Positions 23,984 to 37,035 of a stretch of DNA of 64,000 bases are shown piece after piece. Within the stretch, counting starts at the first letter, position 1; every line of letters starts with the position of its first letter. This DNA comes from Cryptomeria japonica (Eukaryota > Streptophyta > Pinopsida > Cupressales > Cupressaceae), in assembly GCF_030272615.1 (NCBI RefSeq), contig NC_081411.1, positions 209,096,244 to 209,160,243 on the forward strand, given 5' to 3'. The notes under the pieces were generated by a model that worked only from the letters and a program-made list of their open reading frames with translations, had not been told where the DNA came from and ran no database searches. A program made the translations under genes and the position numbers.

Positions 23984-23985
23984 AT

Positions 23986-25148
23986 TATTGGAATCAATGA
24001 ATACTTAGAGGTGGGGTGAATCAGTGTTCTATAAATTTCAAACTTTCTATGCTTATTCTTCAACCACTAGATGAAGTGCAAAGAGAGCAAAGTGCAAAAA
24101 CATAAAACAAGTAACCATGGAACCATAACACCAAGATTTTTATGTGGAAACCCAAATGGGAAAAACTACAGTTGGATTTGAACCCACAATATTATTCCAC
24201 TATGGCTAGTAGCAAAACTTTATTACATAAGGGGAATGCACTTGCATTCAGGCACATTGCCTAGAGCTCACTACTCAAGTTACAAAAATAGGGCAACAAC
24301 CATGGAGGAAGGCTCACTGCCTTACAAGAGATTACAAACTAATTAAAATAATTAGTGAACTAAAAAATAGCATTTTATTATGCTAAAAATCAGTCCCAGT
24401 TAAGCACAAAATGATTCATTGTGACTGATCTGCTTATCTGGTTTATTCTGCTCTGCAACTGTTGAGTGCATCTTCAAAAAATCAAGATGCGTATGTGAAA
24501 CTACACTCAATCGCTCAAAAATAGTCTATCACATCATATCACAAATCAAATTCATTATCCAAATAAGTCTTATATATCTGCACATACAAAATTAATCTTC
24601 CACAAGTCGGCTTCACCAAAATATGAAAATATGAGATGTGTAGTTGCAAGTCAACTTCAATCTTCACAAAAAATTATATTGGACCTAAAACACATGATCC
24701 CACACTTCCCATAGGTCTCACATATCATCCCAAACATATTTCCAATCACTGGAATCTAATTAATGAATCTGGTGACACGTTACACCATCAAATACAAGAA
24801 ATACTCTGTTTCACTTCTCTACCAGATACCTGATCTTCAAACAAGTGTAAGACTCAATACCAGAGAGTGGATTTGCATGATAATCTCCTTCAGATACTCA
24901 ACCAAATAACTCTAATCATTGAAACCAATATCTTCTTCACAAGAAGTGAGAACAGTCACAAAATTATGCATTGAGCATCACCGAGCAAATTGATATTAGA
25001 TGACATACTTAAGACAACCAGTTAACCAAAACTCCATACCATATCAAATCAATAGGTTGAGTTGCCATCAATGACAACTCTAAGAATCTACATGCATTAG
25101 GAACCACCAATCTTCACCGAAGCATCATTGGATCATCAAATACCAATA
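23986..25148 (-). repeat. E1 right (5') LTR (1163 bp)
   Basis: Starts TATTGGAATC and ends CCAATA on the plus strand, a 6-bp inverted pair, rather than the usual TG...CA. Contains the conserved LTR hairpin block at 24142-24187, decayed in its ACCATGGT part. Confidence 0.9.
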
Positions 25149-26215
25149 GGGGTCCAATTTTATTTTTTGGTTTAGTGTTAGGGTTAGGGTTTTGTTAAGT
25201 TTAGGGTTAGGATTCAATTTGGTTTAGTGTTAAGAATAAATTTTTTTATTTTAATATATTATGAATAAGTTTGGGGTAACCTTAAATTCTAAATCTTATC
25301 TATGATTAAATAATAACATTATTATATCTTGAATATTTTTCAATTTTATTTTAATATATAGATTATTTAATTTTATTTTATTTTAGTTTAGCTATAGTTA
25401 AACTATAATGGGTAACCTTAAGGGTAGAGTTATTGGTTCAATTTGACTTAGGGTTATGATTAGAGTGAGGGTTCAATTTCTTTTTAGGTTAAGGTTACGA
25501 TTTGATTTAGTTTATTGTTTGATTATATTTAAGGTTAATATTAGGATAAGGGCTAGAATTCAAACTGGTTTATGGTTTGATTCTATTTAATATTTCATTA
25601 GGCTTATGGTTATGGTTGAATTTGTTATACTATTAGGATTAGGGTTTAATTTTCCTTAAAGTTCAATGAGACTTATGATATTAGTATAATTTGGTTTAGG
25701 ATTAGGGTTCAGTTTGGTTTAGTGTTAAGGTAGGTGTTAAATTTGGCTTAAGAGTTTGATTAAGTTTTCATTAGTTATAGGATTCAATTTACTTTAGTGT
25801 TCAATCAAATATAGAGTTAGTATTCAATTTAGTTTAGTAATCAATTATGTTTAGGGTTGCAAGTAAATTTGGTTTAGTGTTATGTTTAGGGTCCAATTTA
25901 ATCTAGTGTTCAATTCCATATAGGGTTAGAATTTAACTTAATTTAGTGTTAATTGTATTTATGGTTAGGTTTCAATTTATTTTAATGTTCAATTATGTTT
26001 AAGGTTAGAGTTTAATTTAGTTTATATTAGGGTTCAATTTATTTTAATGCTTAATTAAGTTTAGGGCTATATTTCAATTTGGTGTAGGGTTAGAGTTCAA
26101 TTTATGTTTTCTTTATTGTTTTGGCTTGAAATGTGATTAAGCTTATATTTCAATTAGATTCAAGATATAATCATGATAAAAAATAAGATTCATTTAGTGA
26201 AAGGGTCAGGATTTA
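25149..26215 (+). repeat. Degenerate TTTAGGG-like array, block 4
   Basis: Resumes directly after E1 with GGTTTAGTGTTAGGGTTAGG and continues for about 1.07 kb with increasing AT drift, same orientation as blocks 1-3. Confidence 0.8.
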
Positions 26216-27180
26216 ATTAGTGTTATAATTTACAAAAAAATTTAGACATTAAAAATTATTCATATACCATAAGTTAACTAATATAAATAATAAAAAATTA
26301 TATTTCTTCGTTACACAACTACATTCTTACACAACCTAGTGAAAAGAAACTCTTTCCTCATTACACAACTACCTTTATATGAGATCAATTGACTCTTTAT
26401 ATTTCATGTGTCCCATGCAAATTTATATTTTTTTGTGAGAACGTTATCACTATGCATCTACATGCTTTCCATTGTTTATGGAAATATAAATTTTTAAAAT
26501 CTTAAATGTCAATGGACTTAAAGATGAAGGAGGAAGGTGACGCTGCAAATATTCTTCGATAAAAAGAAGGATTGGTACTGCTAAAGTCATTCAGATGGAT
26601 TTTGAAATAAATTTACCAAATTAATACTTGTATGCTACATCTGTAGGCACACCTTGTAAGTTTGTGTTTCATAATCAATTGTCTTGCATGTCATTTACCT
26701 TATTAAGGTCTCAAAGATTATCTTTATAGATACCATTCCTGCATCAAGCATGAAAAATTGTATATGGCAATGCATTGGATAATATTTTTCAAGTAAATAA
26801 TTTTTGCATTTGTCCTATATTAGAATCCACATTGGGACTGATTGTATGAAGCCACAAGTTAGCAAATCAAACATTCAATGTAAATTTGTCTATTTGTGTA
26901 TGTAGATATTATTTGAGCTTTTCCTCATCCCTAAGATTGGTAAGAAATTATTATTGAAGTTACATGTTTTGTTGAATTTGAAGTATATACTATTCTCAAA
27001 GTATTCATTATTCTTTAGGCTAACTGGTATTGAGATTTTTTATTTTTTTGTATTTCTATTGCACAATATTTAAGGTAAAATTTGATGATGTTTATGATTT
27101 GATGTTACACAGTTTATTTTAAAAATTATTATGCAAATTATGATTTTATTTAAAATTTGGATGAAATATCTAAGAAACAC
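26216..27180. other. Gene-free AT-rich stretch
   Basis: No coding frame or repeat structure recognised. It separates the TTTAGGG-like array from the truncated LTR of Copia-B. Confidence 0.4.
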
Positions 27181-27832
27181 AACAAGTCAATCTGTTACTA
27201 AGTCAAACCCTTAGCTCATTCCACTAATCACTTTGCACATTCCCAAGAAATTCACTCTCCAAACATGCCAAAACATCTTTCAAACACATCACAGGGTTTG
27301 TGTTGTGTTATCATCAACATGTGAACTTGATGTAGATCACTACCAAACATAAAATCATTACCAGTCAAGCGAAGTTTTTACCGGTCATTAAACCCTTGTT
27401 AAATCCTGGCAAAAGATCAACAAAAATTATAAACATAACTTCCAGTTGTCACAACATGATGTGGTTATGGTTAGATACATTTTGCAATGATATAAACTTA
27501 CATTCAAAACCATAAAGCCTCAATCATCACCAATCACTAGATACAATCAAAATATTTCCTTGTTTACCGGTTAAGGTCCTAATTCTCAGTTTCTTGATTC
27601 TTTACTGGTAAGCCCCATTTGGTAGACCAAAGATTTAGATGACATAATACAACATAAGTAAATATCAATAGACATGAATAAGCATTACTTGTCATCAATG
27701 ACAACATAAATAATTGATCAAAGTCATCGATCATGCAATCTCAATCTCTTCATCACAATGTCATCTCAAACAGTCTTGTATCGGTTTATTCATCATTCTC
27801 CATCTGTATCAGTTATGCCAAACATGCCAACA
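27181..27832 (-). repeat. Copia-B 3' LTR, truncated
   Basis: Ends GCCAACA on the plus strand directly against the purine tract of Copia-B. It shares CTTTGCACATTCCCAAG and CATCAATGACAACATA with the Copia-A LTR (35920-36270). Its outer end is missing: about 650 bp remain of an expected 1.6 kb, and the exact start is uncertain. Confidence 0.55.
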
Positions 27833-27846
27833 ATCTCCCCCTTGGG
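27833..27846 (-). other. Copia-B polypurine tract
   Basis: Minus-strand CCCAAGGGGGAGAT abuts the LTR. A second purine run (CAAAGGGGGAGAAG) lies near 28022-28037. Confidence 0.7.
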
Positions 27847-28233
27847 CATTGATAGAAACACTAAACATCAACATACTCAACTCATACTGTTCTGCTCTGC
27901 TCTAGACCTTCTCTGCGACTCTTCTCTTCTCTATTGCACCTCATTTGCTAGTTACACTTTATCTTGAATTACACATCTTCTCCTCCTAATCATATGTCTT
28001 CTCTTATGATTAATGATATTTCTTCTCCCCCTTTGACAACAATGCCAAAGGTGCATAAGCATCACAAATCATCAAATCTATTGTTGTTGTCTTCAACATG
28101 TCTGCAAACTCATCTAAGCTATTCCCCCTATGGAGTACTCTACATCTCATCAATCCAAAGTGAAAAATAGTCATGAAGCCCACTGGAGTGATGCATCTAG
28201 CATTATAGTTCTTTTTGAGTAGGGGTTTGACTA

Positions 28234-31200
28234 CTAATTTACCTCTGAGATACTCAAGGTTGTCTTCGACAATGGTTTTGTGAAAATGTCTTCTAGCTAC
28301 TGTTTACTTGTCACATACTCTATTTTGACTTGTTTTTCGTGTACTCTTTCCCTTAGAAAATGATATTTCAATTCTATGTACTTTGTTCTTTCATGTAACA
28401 TGGGATTTTTAAAAATATTAATTGCACTAGTATTATCATAGTAAATAGTTATCAGTTCAAACATATCAAATCGAAATCCTTCAAGCACATGTCTCATCTA
28501 GATTGTCTGCATGTAATTCATTAATGTTGCAACATACTCTTCCTATGTTGTTGATTAAGAAACACAAGTTTTCTTCTTACTTGTCCAAGCAACCAATCTG
28601 CCTCCAAGAAGAAAAGATCCACTGGTAGTGCTTTTCCAGTCATCAAAATCGCCTTCCCAATCTGCATTAATAAACATATTCAAAGAAAAATTTCCTTTAT
28701 AAGGATACCATAAACCATAATCTACAGTGCCTTTTAAGTACCAAAATATCCTTTTCACCACTACCAAGTGAATCTCCTTGGGATCCTTTTGAAATCTAGC
28801 AACCAATCCAACAACATGTGTAATATCTGGTCTCCTATGAAAAACTTAATGCAATTTACCAATCATATACCTATATTCTTTCTCATCAATAGATGGTGAA
28901 TCATCTTGTTTAGACAACTTGCAGCCTACCACTATCAGAGTACCAACCGGTTTACAATCCTCTATTTCAAATATTTTCAATACCTCTTTGACATACTTAC
29001 TCTGACAGATAAAAATTCCACCATCCAATTGTTGGACCTGCAACCCAATGAAAAATTTAATTTCACCAATAAGAGAAATCTCAAATTCCCTTTTCAACTC
29101 CTTAGAAAAATCCATGCATAATTCATTATTACCACCAAAAATTATGTCATCCACAAATACTTTAGCTATCAATACTTTCTCTCCATTAGTCTTTAGATAT
29201 ATACAGTCCTCATTGGTAGGTTGGAATCCTATCTTGATCAGGTGTGCATGCAACCTTTCAAACCATGCTCTCAGTGCCTATTTGAATCCATACAATGCCT
29301 TATGTAGTTTGCAAAGTGTATCTTTATCTTCAGAAAAAGCAAATCTATTCGGTTGTTCTATGTATACTTCTTCTTCAAGGATGCCTCTAAGAAAAGTTGA
29401 TTTAACATCCATCTGATAGAATTTAAATCCTTTAAATGTAGCATAAGAGAGTAGCATTCTTACTTCTTCCAATCTCACCATAGGTGCAAAGGTTTCACAA
29501 TAATATTATCCTTCTTCTTGTGGATAGTTTTTGCAAACCAATCCTGCTTTATTTCTCACAACCTTTCCTTCTTCATTTAACTTGTTTCTAAAGACCCATT
29601 TAGTTCCAATCACATTCTTGTCTTCTGGTCTGGGAACAAGTGTCCATGTCTTGTTCTTCTCTATTTGATCCAACTCCTCATTCATTGCATTAATCCAGTC
29701 ATCATCCTTTAACGACTCTCTTACTATTTTTGGTTCAATAGTAGAAATCATACAAGAATTTTCTCTGATCCTCCTTGTTTGTACTCCAACATTTTTATCT
29801 CCAATTATTTTGTCTTCTGGGTGATTTAGCCTAACATACCTTGTAATAATTAGTTCTAGTGCTATGCATCCTACTTCATGTACTTCATCTTCTTCATTGC
29901 TCTCTGCATTTACTGGTTGGGCACTTATTTCTGAAACATTTTTCTCATCAATCTTCTGTATTTTCGATTCTATAAACACAAGTCTTTCTTCATCATGCTC
30001 AGGCTCAAATCTACTGGTCTCTCTAGATTTCAGAGAGTTCATCTATCTTCACATTAGCACTCTCAATGATCTTCTTAATTTCCTTGTTATAACATTTAAA
30101 TGCCTTACTCTTTATAGAGTAACCAAGAAAAATATTTTCATCACACTTAGCATCAAACTTTTTAGTGTAATCGTCTCTCTTAATATAACATTTACTCTCA
30201 ATTTTTTTGAAATAACTTACACTAGGAGTCTTTCCATGCCATAATTCATAAGGTGTTTTGTTATTACCTTTTTTACAAGTACCCGGTTCAAAGTATAAAC
30301 AACAGTGCTAACTGCTTGTCTCCAAAACATCTTCGGTAGTTCACATTGAATCATCATGGTTCGAGCAGCTTCAAAAATTGTTCTATTCATTCTCTTTGCT
30401 ATCCCATTCTATTGTGGATTTCTAGGAGTTGACATTTGCCTCTTAATTCCCTGTTCATCACAGAACTTCACAAACTCATCAGAAGTAAATTGACCTCCCC
30501 GGTCATATCTCAAACATTTTAGATTCTTCCCGGTATATTTATCAAAAAGATCTTTAAATACTTTAAAATTACTAAATTCCTTAGACTTTTCTCTCAGAAA
30601 ATTTACCCACATCATTTTGGAATAATCATCAATAAACATCATAAAATACTTATCACCAAAATAGCTCTTAGTCCTCAAAGGACCATAAATATCAGTATGA
30701 ACCAAATCAAGAATATTCTCTAAAGAAAAAGACTTACTCTTAAAATATACAGAGGTCACCTTACCCATATGACAATCCTTGCATAACAAATTGTTCAGTT
30801 TCACAAGCTGGGGCAAACCTCTCACAATACTTGACTTACTAATTTTAATCAATTTGTCAAAATTGGTATGAAAAAATATCTTGTGCCACAACTAGCTATC
30901 TTCAAAATTTTCCACCAAACAATCATTTACATTAGTATTTAGATGAAATAGATTACCTCTAGTCTACTTCCCAGTAGCAATAAATTCTCCATTATTTCCA
31001 AGAATCTTGCACATTCCACTTTTGAATTCAAGTAGATATCCCTTATCATTAAGTTGTCCAACACTCAACAGGTTATGTTTTAGTCCTTCAACCCAAAAGA
31101 CATCATTTGCATTACTCTTCCCATTTAATGAAATTTATCCTTTGCCTTTAACCATGTAGGGAAAGTTATTACCAAATGTTACAACACCTACATCAAACTC

Positions 31201-31889
31201 TTCAAGGGATAAGAACTTACTTTTGTCACCAGTCATGTGGTGTGAGAAACTAGTATCTATTATCCATTCATCATTGTTATCCATGTGAAACACCAAAGCC
31301 TTCTCATCAGTCAGATCCTGCTTCACAATAACAAACACTATCTCCTCATTGCCATCTTCTTCCAATTCATCATCGGTCACACATTCATCCACTACAACAT
31401 AATAATTTTTCATGTCTTTTCCTTTGAATCTCCTAAACTTCTCTTTCTTATCTATGTTAGGGCAGTTACTAGCTATGTGTCCAATTTTACTACAAGAGAA
31501 ACACTTCAAGGGTAATTTACCTTTATATTTACCTATTCCTCTAGGGAATCTTTTAACCAGTAATGCTCAAGTTTCATCAGATGATCTTCATCATCACCAT
31601 CACCTCTTCTACCGCCATGACTAGACCTATAGTCATGATTATGACAAACATCTTTTCTTTACCTTGCTGATATACTGGTTACAGAAGCCTTAAAAGAAGA
31701 TTCAGAAGGTTTGGAAACACTATTATCAAAACCATTTAGTTCAAATTTAGTTAACTTTCCAATTAGAGAATCAACAGTGACTTTATCTTTTGAAATGGAT
31801 CTCGGTTCTTGAATATCATACACTCTAATAGAATACCATGGTAAAAGAGTTCTAAGCATTTTACTAACAACAAAATTCTTCTTGAGCAT
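28234..31889 (-). pseudogene. Copia-B gag-pol, 5'-truncated and decayed
   Basis: Starts inside gag at 31889. One frameshift between 31659 and 31509; the rest, to 28234, is a single frame broken by stops. In order: gag end; zinc knuckle CFSCSKIGHIASNC near 31505; protease with WIIDTSFSHH, where DSG is expected, so the active site is lost; integrase 30891-30380 with HTD and RYDRGGQF but Glu to Lys in the third acidic motif (NGIAKRMN); reverse transcriptase 29700-28850 with VFVDDIIFGG; RNase H 28806-28234 with NADW in place of the usual SDADW. The RT resembles the SIRE/Tork type of plant Copia. Fused at its 5' end to Copia-A. Confidence 0.9.
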
Positions 31890-34656
31890 ATCCTTTGCAT
31901 AGCAGTCTGGCTTTATTCCTAATCACTGTGCCATCCTCATTCAACTTATTTCTGAACACCCATTTGATGCCAATGACATTTTTATGCTATGGTCTGGGTA
32001 CCAAGGACCATGTACCATTTTTCTCTATCTGGTCAAGTTCTTCTTCCATTGCCTTGATCCAGTCTTCATCTTTATGAGCCTCTTTGAATGACTTAGGCTC
32101 AAATTCAAATATCATACATGAGTTTTCTCTGATCTTTCTTCTTGTAAGGATTCCTACATCCTTATCACCTATGATCTGCTTGGGATAATGATTCAACTTG
32201 ACATATCGAGGACTGGTCTTAATTGGTTCTTCTTTCTTTTCTTCTTCATCCTCATCTTCATCAGTATCAGCATTCACCAATTTAGGAACACTGTTACTGG
32301 TACTAGGTTGACTGACAACCGGTTCCCAGAAGGTTGCAACCAGTTCATTTACAACTTGCTCACTATTGGTTTTCTCAGTCTTCGGAGAGGACTCATCAAC
32401 TTTTACATTGATGCTTTCCATAATTCTCTGAGTCCTATTGTTGTAGCACTTGAAAGCTTTACTCTTGGTGGAATATCCTAGAAATATTCCTTCATCACAT
32501 TTAGCTTCAAATTTTCCCTGATGTTCACTCCTCTTGATGTAACATTTGCTACCAAATACCTTAAAGTATTTTACCACAGGTGTCTTACTGGTCCAATATT
32601 CATAAGGAGTTTTGTCCTTGTCCTTTTTGATGAGTACCCGGTTCATAGTGTAGACAGCAGTGCTCACTGCTTCTCTCCAAAAGGTGTGAGCAACCTTTCC
32701 TTAGATCAACATGGTTCTAGCTGCTTCAACCATAGTCCAGTTATTCCTCTCTGCTAGGCCATTCTACTGTGGAGTCTGGGGGGCAGATAGCTATCTCTTG
32801 ATGCCAAATTCTTCACAATACTTGTTGAATTCACTAGAAGTGAATTCCCCTCCTTGATCAGTTCTGAGATATTTGATCCTTTTACCGCTTTCCTTCTCCA
32901 CTAATGCTCTGAATGCTTTGAATTTCCCAAAAGCTTCAGACTTATCTTTCAAGAATGTGAGCCACATCATTCTTGAGTAGTCATGAGTGAGAATCATGAA
33001 GTACCTATCACCCTGCACACTTCTCGTTTTCATAGGACCACATAAATCAGTATGTACAAGATCAAGCAAGTTGTCAACAGTGAAAGATTTACCTTTAAAG
33101 GTTGAGGAAGACATTTTCCCCAATTGACATTCTCTACACAAGGTATTATCTAGTTTGCTCAGCACCGACAACCCTCTAACTACGTTGATCTTACTAGCCT
33201 TCACAATGTTATCAAAGTTCATATGATAGAATCTCCTATGCCATATCCAGCTATCATCAAGCTTAGCCATAAGACATGTACTTATATTTGCATTTAGATG
33301 AAAGAGGTTACCTTTAGTCTACATGCCGGTGGCTACCAATTTGCCATCTTTACCTTTGATTCTGCAAACTCCAATCTTGAATTGCAGAGTGAGACCACTG
33401 TCATTTAGCTGGGCAACACTTAGAAGGTTGTGTCTGAGACCTTCAACCCAGTACACGTTGTCAGCACTACTCTTTCCATTCAAAGAGATGGACCCTCTGC
33501 CTTTGACCATGCATGGTGCATCATTGCCAAAGCGAACCACACCACCATCATACTCCTCTAAGGATAAAAACTTGCTCTAGTCACCAATCATATGGTGAGA
33601 ACAACCACTGTCAATGATCCACTCATTTGAATTTTCAAACCGGGAGACAAGAGCCTTCTTGTCTGCCACATCTTCCTTTATAGCAACAAACACAATGTCT
33701 TCATTCTCTTCATCTTCTGATTCCTCATCTGTGACACCTTCATCAACTGCTACAAAATAGTTTCTCTGGTTCCCTCCTTTGAATTTCTTGAACCTATCTA
33801 GTTTATCCTTGTTGTCACTATTAGGACAGTTCATAGCAATATGTCCTATCTGGTTACAAGAAAAATATTTCAAAGGAAGCTTACCTTTATATTTACCAGT
33901 CCCTTTTGGAAATCTCTTGGCTAGAAGAGCTTCAAATTCCATAAAAAACTCTTCATCCTTCATTTCTCTATTCTAACTAGGTTCCCCACTAGTGCTAGCC
34001 TCTTTTCCTTTTCTGGATGATATAGCAGAAGCTTTAAAAGCTAATTCTATCTTTTGAACACTGCCATCAAAACTATTCAGTTCATAGGCTATCAACTTGG
34101 CTATGATGGAATCCAAGGATGCCTTAGACTTGTCTATTGATCTCAGCTCCTGAATAGCAGCAACCCTTATTGCATAGACCGGCAACAGGGATCTTGGGAC
34201 TTTACTTACCACAGTGGAATCTTCTATTTTGCCACCTGCACTCTTTATTTCTCCAACAACTATTTTGATTCTTATTCCATACTGTTGAATGGTCTCTCCT
34301 TCAACCATCCACATGTCTTCAAATTTTCCTCTCAGGCTTTTTTCCTTAGCCTATTTTACATGCTCATCACCACCATAGATATTTTCAAGAGCATCCCATA
34401 CTTATTTGGGATTTTCCTTGTCCTGAACATCAATAAACTCAATGTCAGATAGACTACTGATGAGGGCTTCCATGACTTGCCCATTTTCTTATATCTCTCT
34501 CTTTTGGTCATCAGTGAGAGTACCGGTAGGAACAACATATACATTTTCAACATAACTCCAGTGTTGAACACCCATGCTTTTGATAAATATCTTCATCCTG
34601 TCTTTCCATATACCAAAGTTTTCCCTATTGAACTTTGGACCTTCCCTTTTCATCAT
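31880..34656 (-). pseudogene. Copia-A gag-pol, 3'-truncated and decayed
   Basis: Single frame from ATG 34656 with stops but no frameshift. Gag starts MMKREGPKFNRENFGIWKDR and ends near 33700 with a knuckle that lost its first Cys (YFSCNQIGHIAMNC). Protease WIIDSGCSHH near 33610. Integrase 33270-32700 with [15 protein letters not shown] and NGLAERN. Reverse transcriptase only to its first block (EKNGTWSLVPRP and the following 40 codons), then an abrupt switch at about 31880 into Copia-B gag. Stops include those at 33973, 33577, 33319, 32791 and 31987. RT palm and RNase H are absent. Confidence 0.9.
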
Positions 34657-34710
34657 TTAGCTAGGATCTTTTCCTCAAGCGGTTAAGCTTACAACACAGA
34701 GGACCTAGAA

Positions 34711-34723
34711 TGCTCTGATACCA
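34711..34723 (-). other. Copia-A primer-binding site
   Basis: Minus-strand TGGTATCAGAGCA, initiator-Met type, two bases from the LTR. Confidence 0.85.
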
Positions 34724-34725
34724 AT

Positions 34726-36334
34726 TGATAACTCAAATGATGAACCAAAAGTACCAAACCGATACTGAGAGGGGGAGGTGAATCAGTACAAACACAAATA
34801 CAATCCAAAACTAGTTTGACAGCAAATACCCCAAATGACTGACAAATAGGAAAACCGGTAAAACAAAGTGCAACCGGTAACATCCAATACAGCTCAATCA
34901 GTCATGAACCGGTCACTCAATAAGCTTCCCTCTTAGCTCAATTCTATAGTATCATTATATTCTCATATATAAACAGATAAACTAAATCATCAGATCTTCA
35001 CAATAGTGAGTTCAATATGTTTTATAGACAGGCATAAAACATAGAGCCTTCATATGCATAACAGATAAAATAAAGCATCACAAGATAAAAGTATTTCACA
35101 TGACACACATATTTTTCATGTGGAAACCCAACTGGGAAAAACCATGGTGGGGATGAATATCCACAAGCTACTTATTGAACTCTTTAAAAGTCTGCTCTAT
35201 TAGGAGCCTTGTCCGGTTAAGAACATTACAATAGGTTTTGGTAGGAACCGATCCTGTTAAGGATCACCTGGTTAAGGGATAGCTAGTTAAGGGTTAAACC
35301 TGGTAGGGTCACCTTGTTAGAGGATTTTAAGAACTCAATAGCTGAAAGGATCTCCTAAGCTTCTCTAGCTTCTTAGAACTCATTAGCCTCGAGTTACCCA
35401 GTTAAGGGATTTGAAACAAGCCGGTTAAGGCCACCCGATTTAAGGGATTTTGAATCAAGCCAGTTAAGGCTACCCTATTAGGGGATTTTACAACTATTGA
35501 AGTGGTTAGAGATCAATAAGTATTACAATGATCTGTTAACAGCACTCAATGCTAATGCAAATCCATTTAGGCTCCTCTTTTCCTTCTGCACATTCTCTTT
35601 GTAGGTATCTCTTCTCTCCTTTGGTCTGGCAAGAATCATGTATCGCTTTCCTTGGATACACACTCACAACTTTTGCCAACAACCTCAGATAGAAACCTAA
35701 CATCGACCTTATAGGGAACAAACAAGTCGGTAGCAAAAACCCTAAACCCTAAACCTGTTAGGTTGAGCAATTCAAATGGTTCAATCCTGACCATTGAATC
35801 ATACTGCATTAAATGCACTAGTCTTGAGTCAATCTCAAGACATTCTCCATCATCCATTATCCACCATTTAAATGGCGGCTGATAACCCATCACACATTAT
35901 CACCGTTTGATAGACTTTGCACATTCCCAAGGTAGATAGGAAAAGTCATCTTCATGCAAGATCCTTCATGCCCACAGAGCTTATGTGGAAACACGATCTG
36001 TCCTCCATCATACTGGTAACTCATCACATGATTGAGTCACATAGACTTGAGGTACTCCAACTAGAATCCCCGAAGGGGAAGCTTCCTACCAACTGGTAGT
36101 CATACAATGCTTCCATGTGTTGGTTCCCATAACTACGTGCTGGTTCACCTTGAAGAAATGTGCCACTTCACTTTGGCATATATTGGTTCACACATATACT
36201 GGTACCTCTTTCTTCACTTATCACATGTGTCGGTTCACACTATGTCTCATATTGACATCAATGACAACATACAATATCATTATGTCTTCATCCCAGTTCA
36301 CATAAGGCTCATGTCGGTTCACATAATGCCAACA
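34726..36334 (-). repeat. Copia-A 5' LTR (1609 bp)
   Basis: TGATAACTC at the start and GCCAACA at the end on the plus strand. Contains the conserved LTR hairpin block at 35118-35164 and repeated CCGGTTAAG/GGTTAAGGG phrases near 35210-35470. Followed by ATGTG; no matching duplication can be checked because the other side is truncated. Confidence 0.8.
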
Positions 36335-37035
36335 ATGTGTAGAGACATTGCTCCTCCCTCCTTTAGGATTCACTTTCATCCCATCACTTTGCACACAATC
36401 ACAACCCCTTCATACATAATAAACTTACCAATTCCCATCATGGTTTGTCATTGATCTACCTAAGATTGGTTATCCATTCATAATCATCCTTCCTTTTCAC
36501 GCCTTTCCATCCATAATAAATTAGCTCCTATCTGTGGCAAAGGAAAATCCTACGTCTAGTGATGGGTGTGGAACTAAGAGCATAACATGTTCTGAGGAGT
36601 ACAGTTTCTTCCAGTTTTCTTCAGTCTATCTATGCACAATCCGCAATAAAGAAACATTTGCATCACCAATCCACAATAAAGTTTCATCTTCTTCGCAATA
36701 AAGTATCAGTTTCATGGATTCAATTAGTTTCAGATGAGACACGACAACAATGGGCTTCAACAAATCAAATCTTTCAATAGACTCAGACAACATTATGGTT
36801 CAATGCTATCTATCCTTCTGTGAAAGTAAACATATAAAAACATAAAAAATAAAAAATATTGCATTTCATTATGTACATATTTGCATCCATATCATCACCA
36901 TCACCTAGAAACATACATCATAAAACATCTCATCACATAGATACACATGCATATAGTTGCCGCAAGGATGAATCTCACATATATATATAATCATAAGTGT
37001 CATGATACAATGATGTCAAATACATATGGCTACAA

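Larger units (their letters stand above)
11523..25148 (-). mobile_element. E1: pol-less LTR element primed by initiator-Met tRNA
   Basis: About 7.5 kb without the nested Copia-1. Flanked by 5-bp duplications GGGAT (11518-11522) and GGGGT (25149-25153). The LTRs are about 1.16 kb. The right (5') LTR abuts TGGTATCAGAGCC, the initiator-Met primer site used by most plant Copia elements. A purine tract lies beside the left (3') LTR. The internal region encodes, in order, a coiled-coil/zinc-knuckle ORF and a second long ORF. I find no protease, integrase, reverse transcriptase or RNase H motif between 18841 and 23970. It is therefore non-autonomous in structure, or its pol was replaced, and it presumably relied on another element for reverse transcription. 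Confidence 0.8.
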
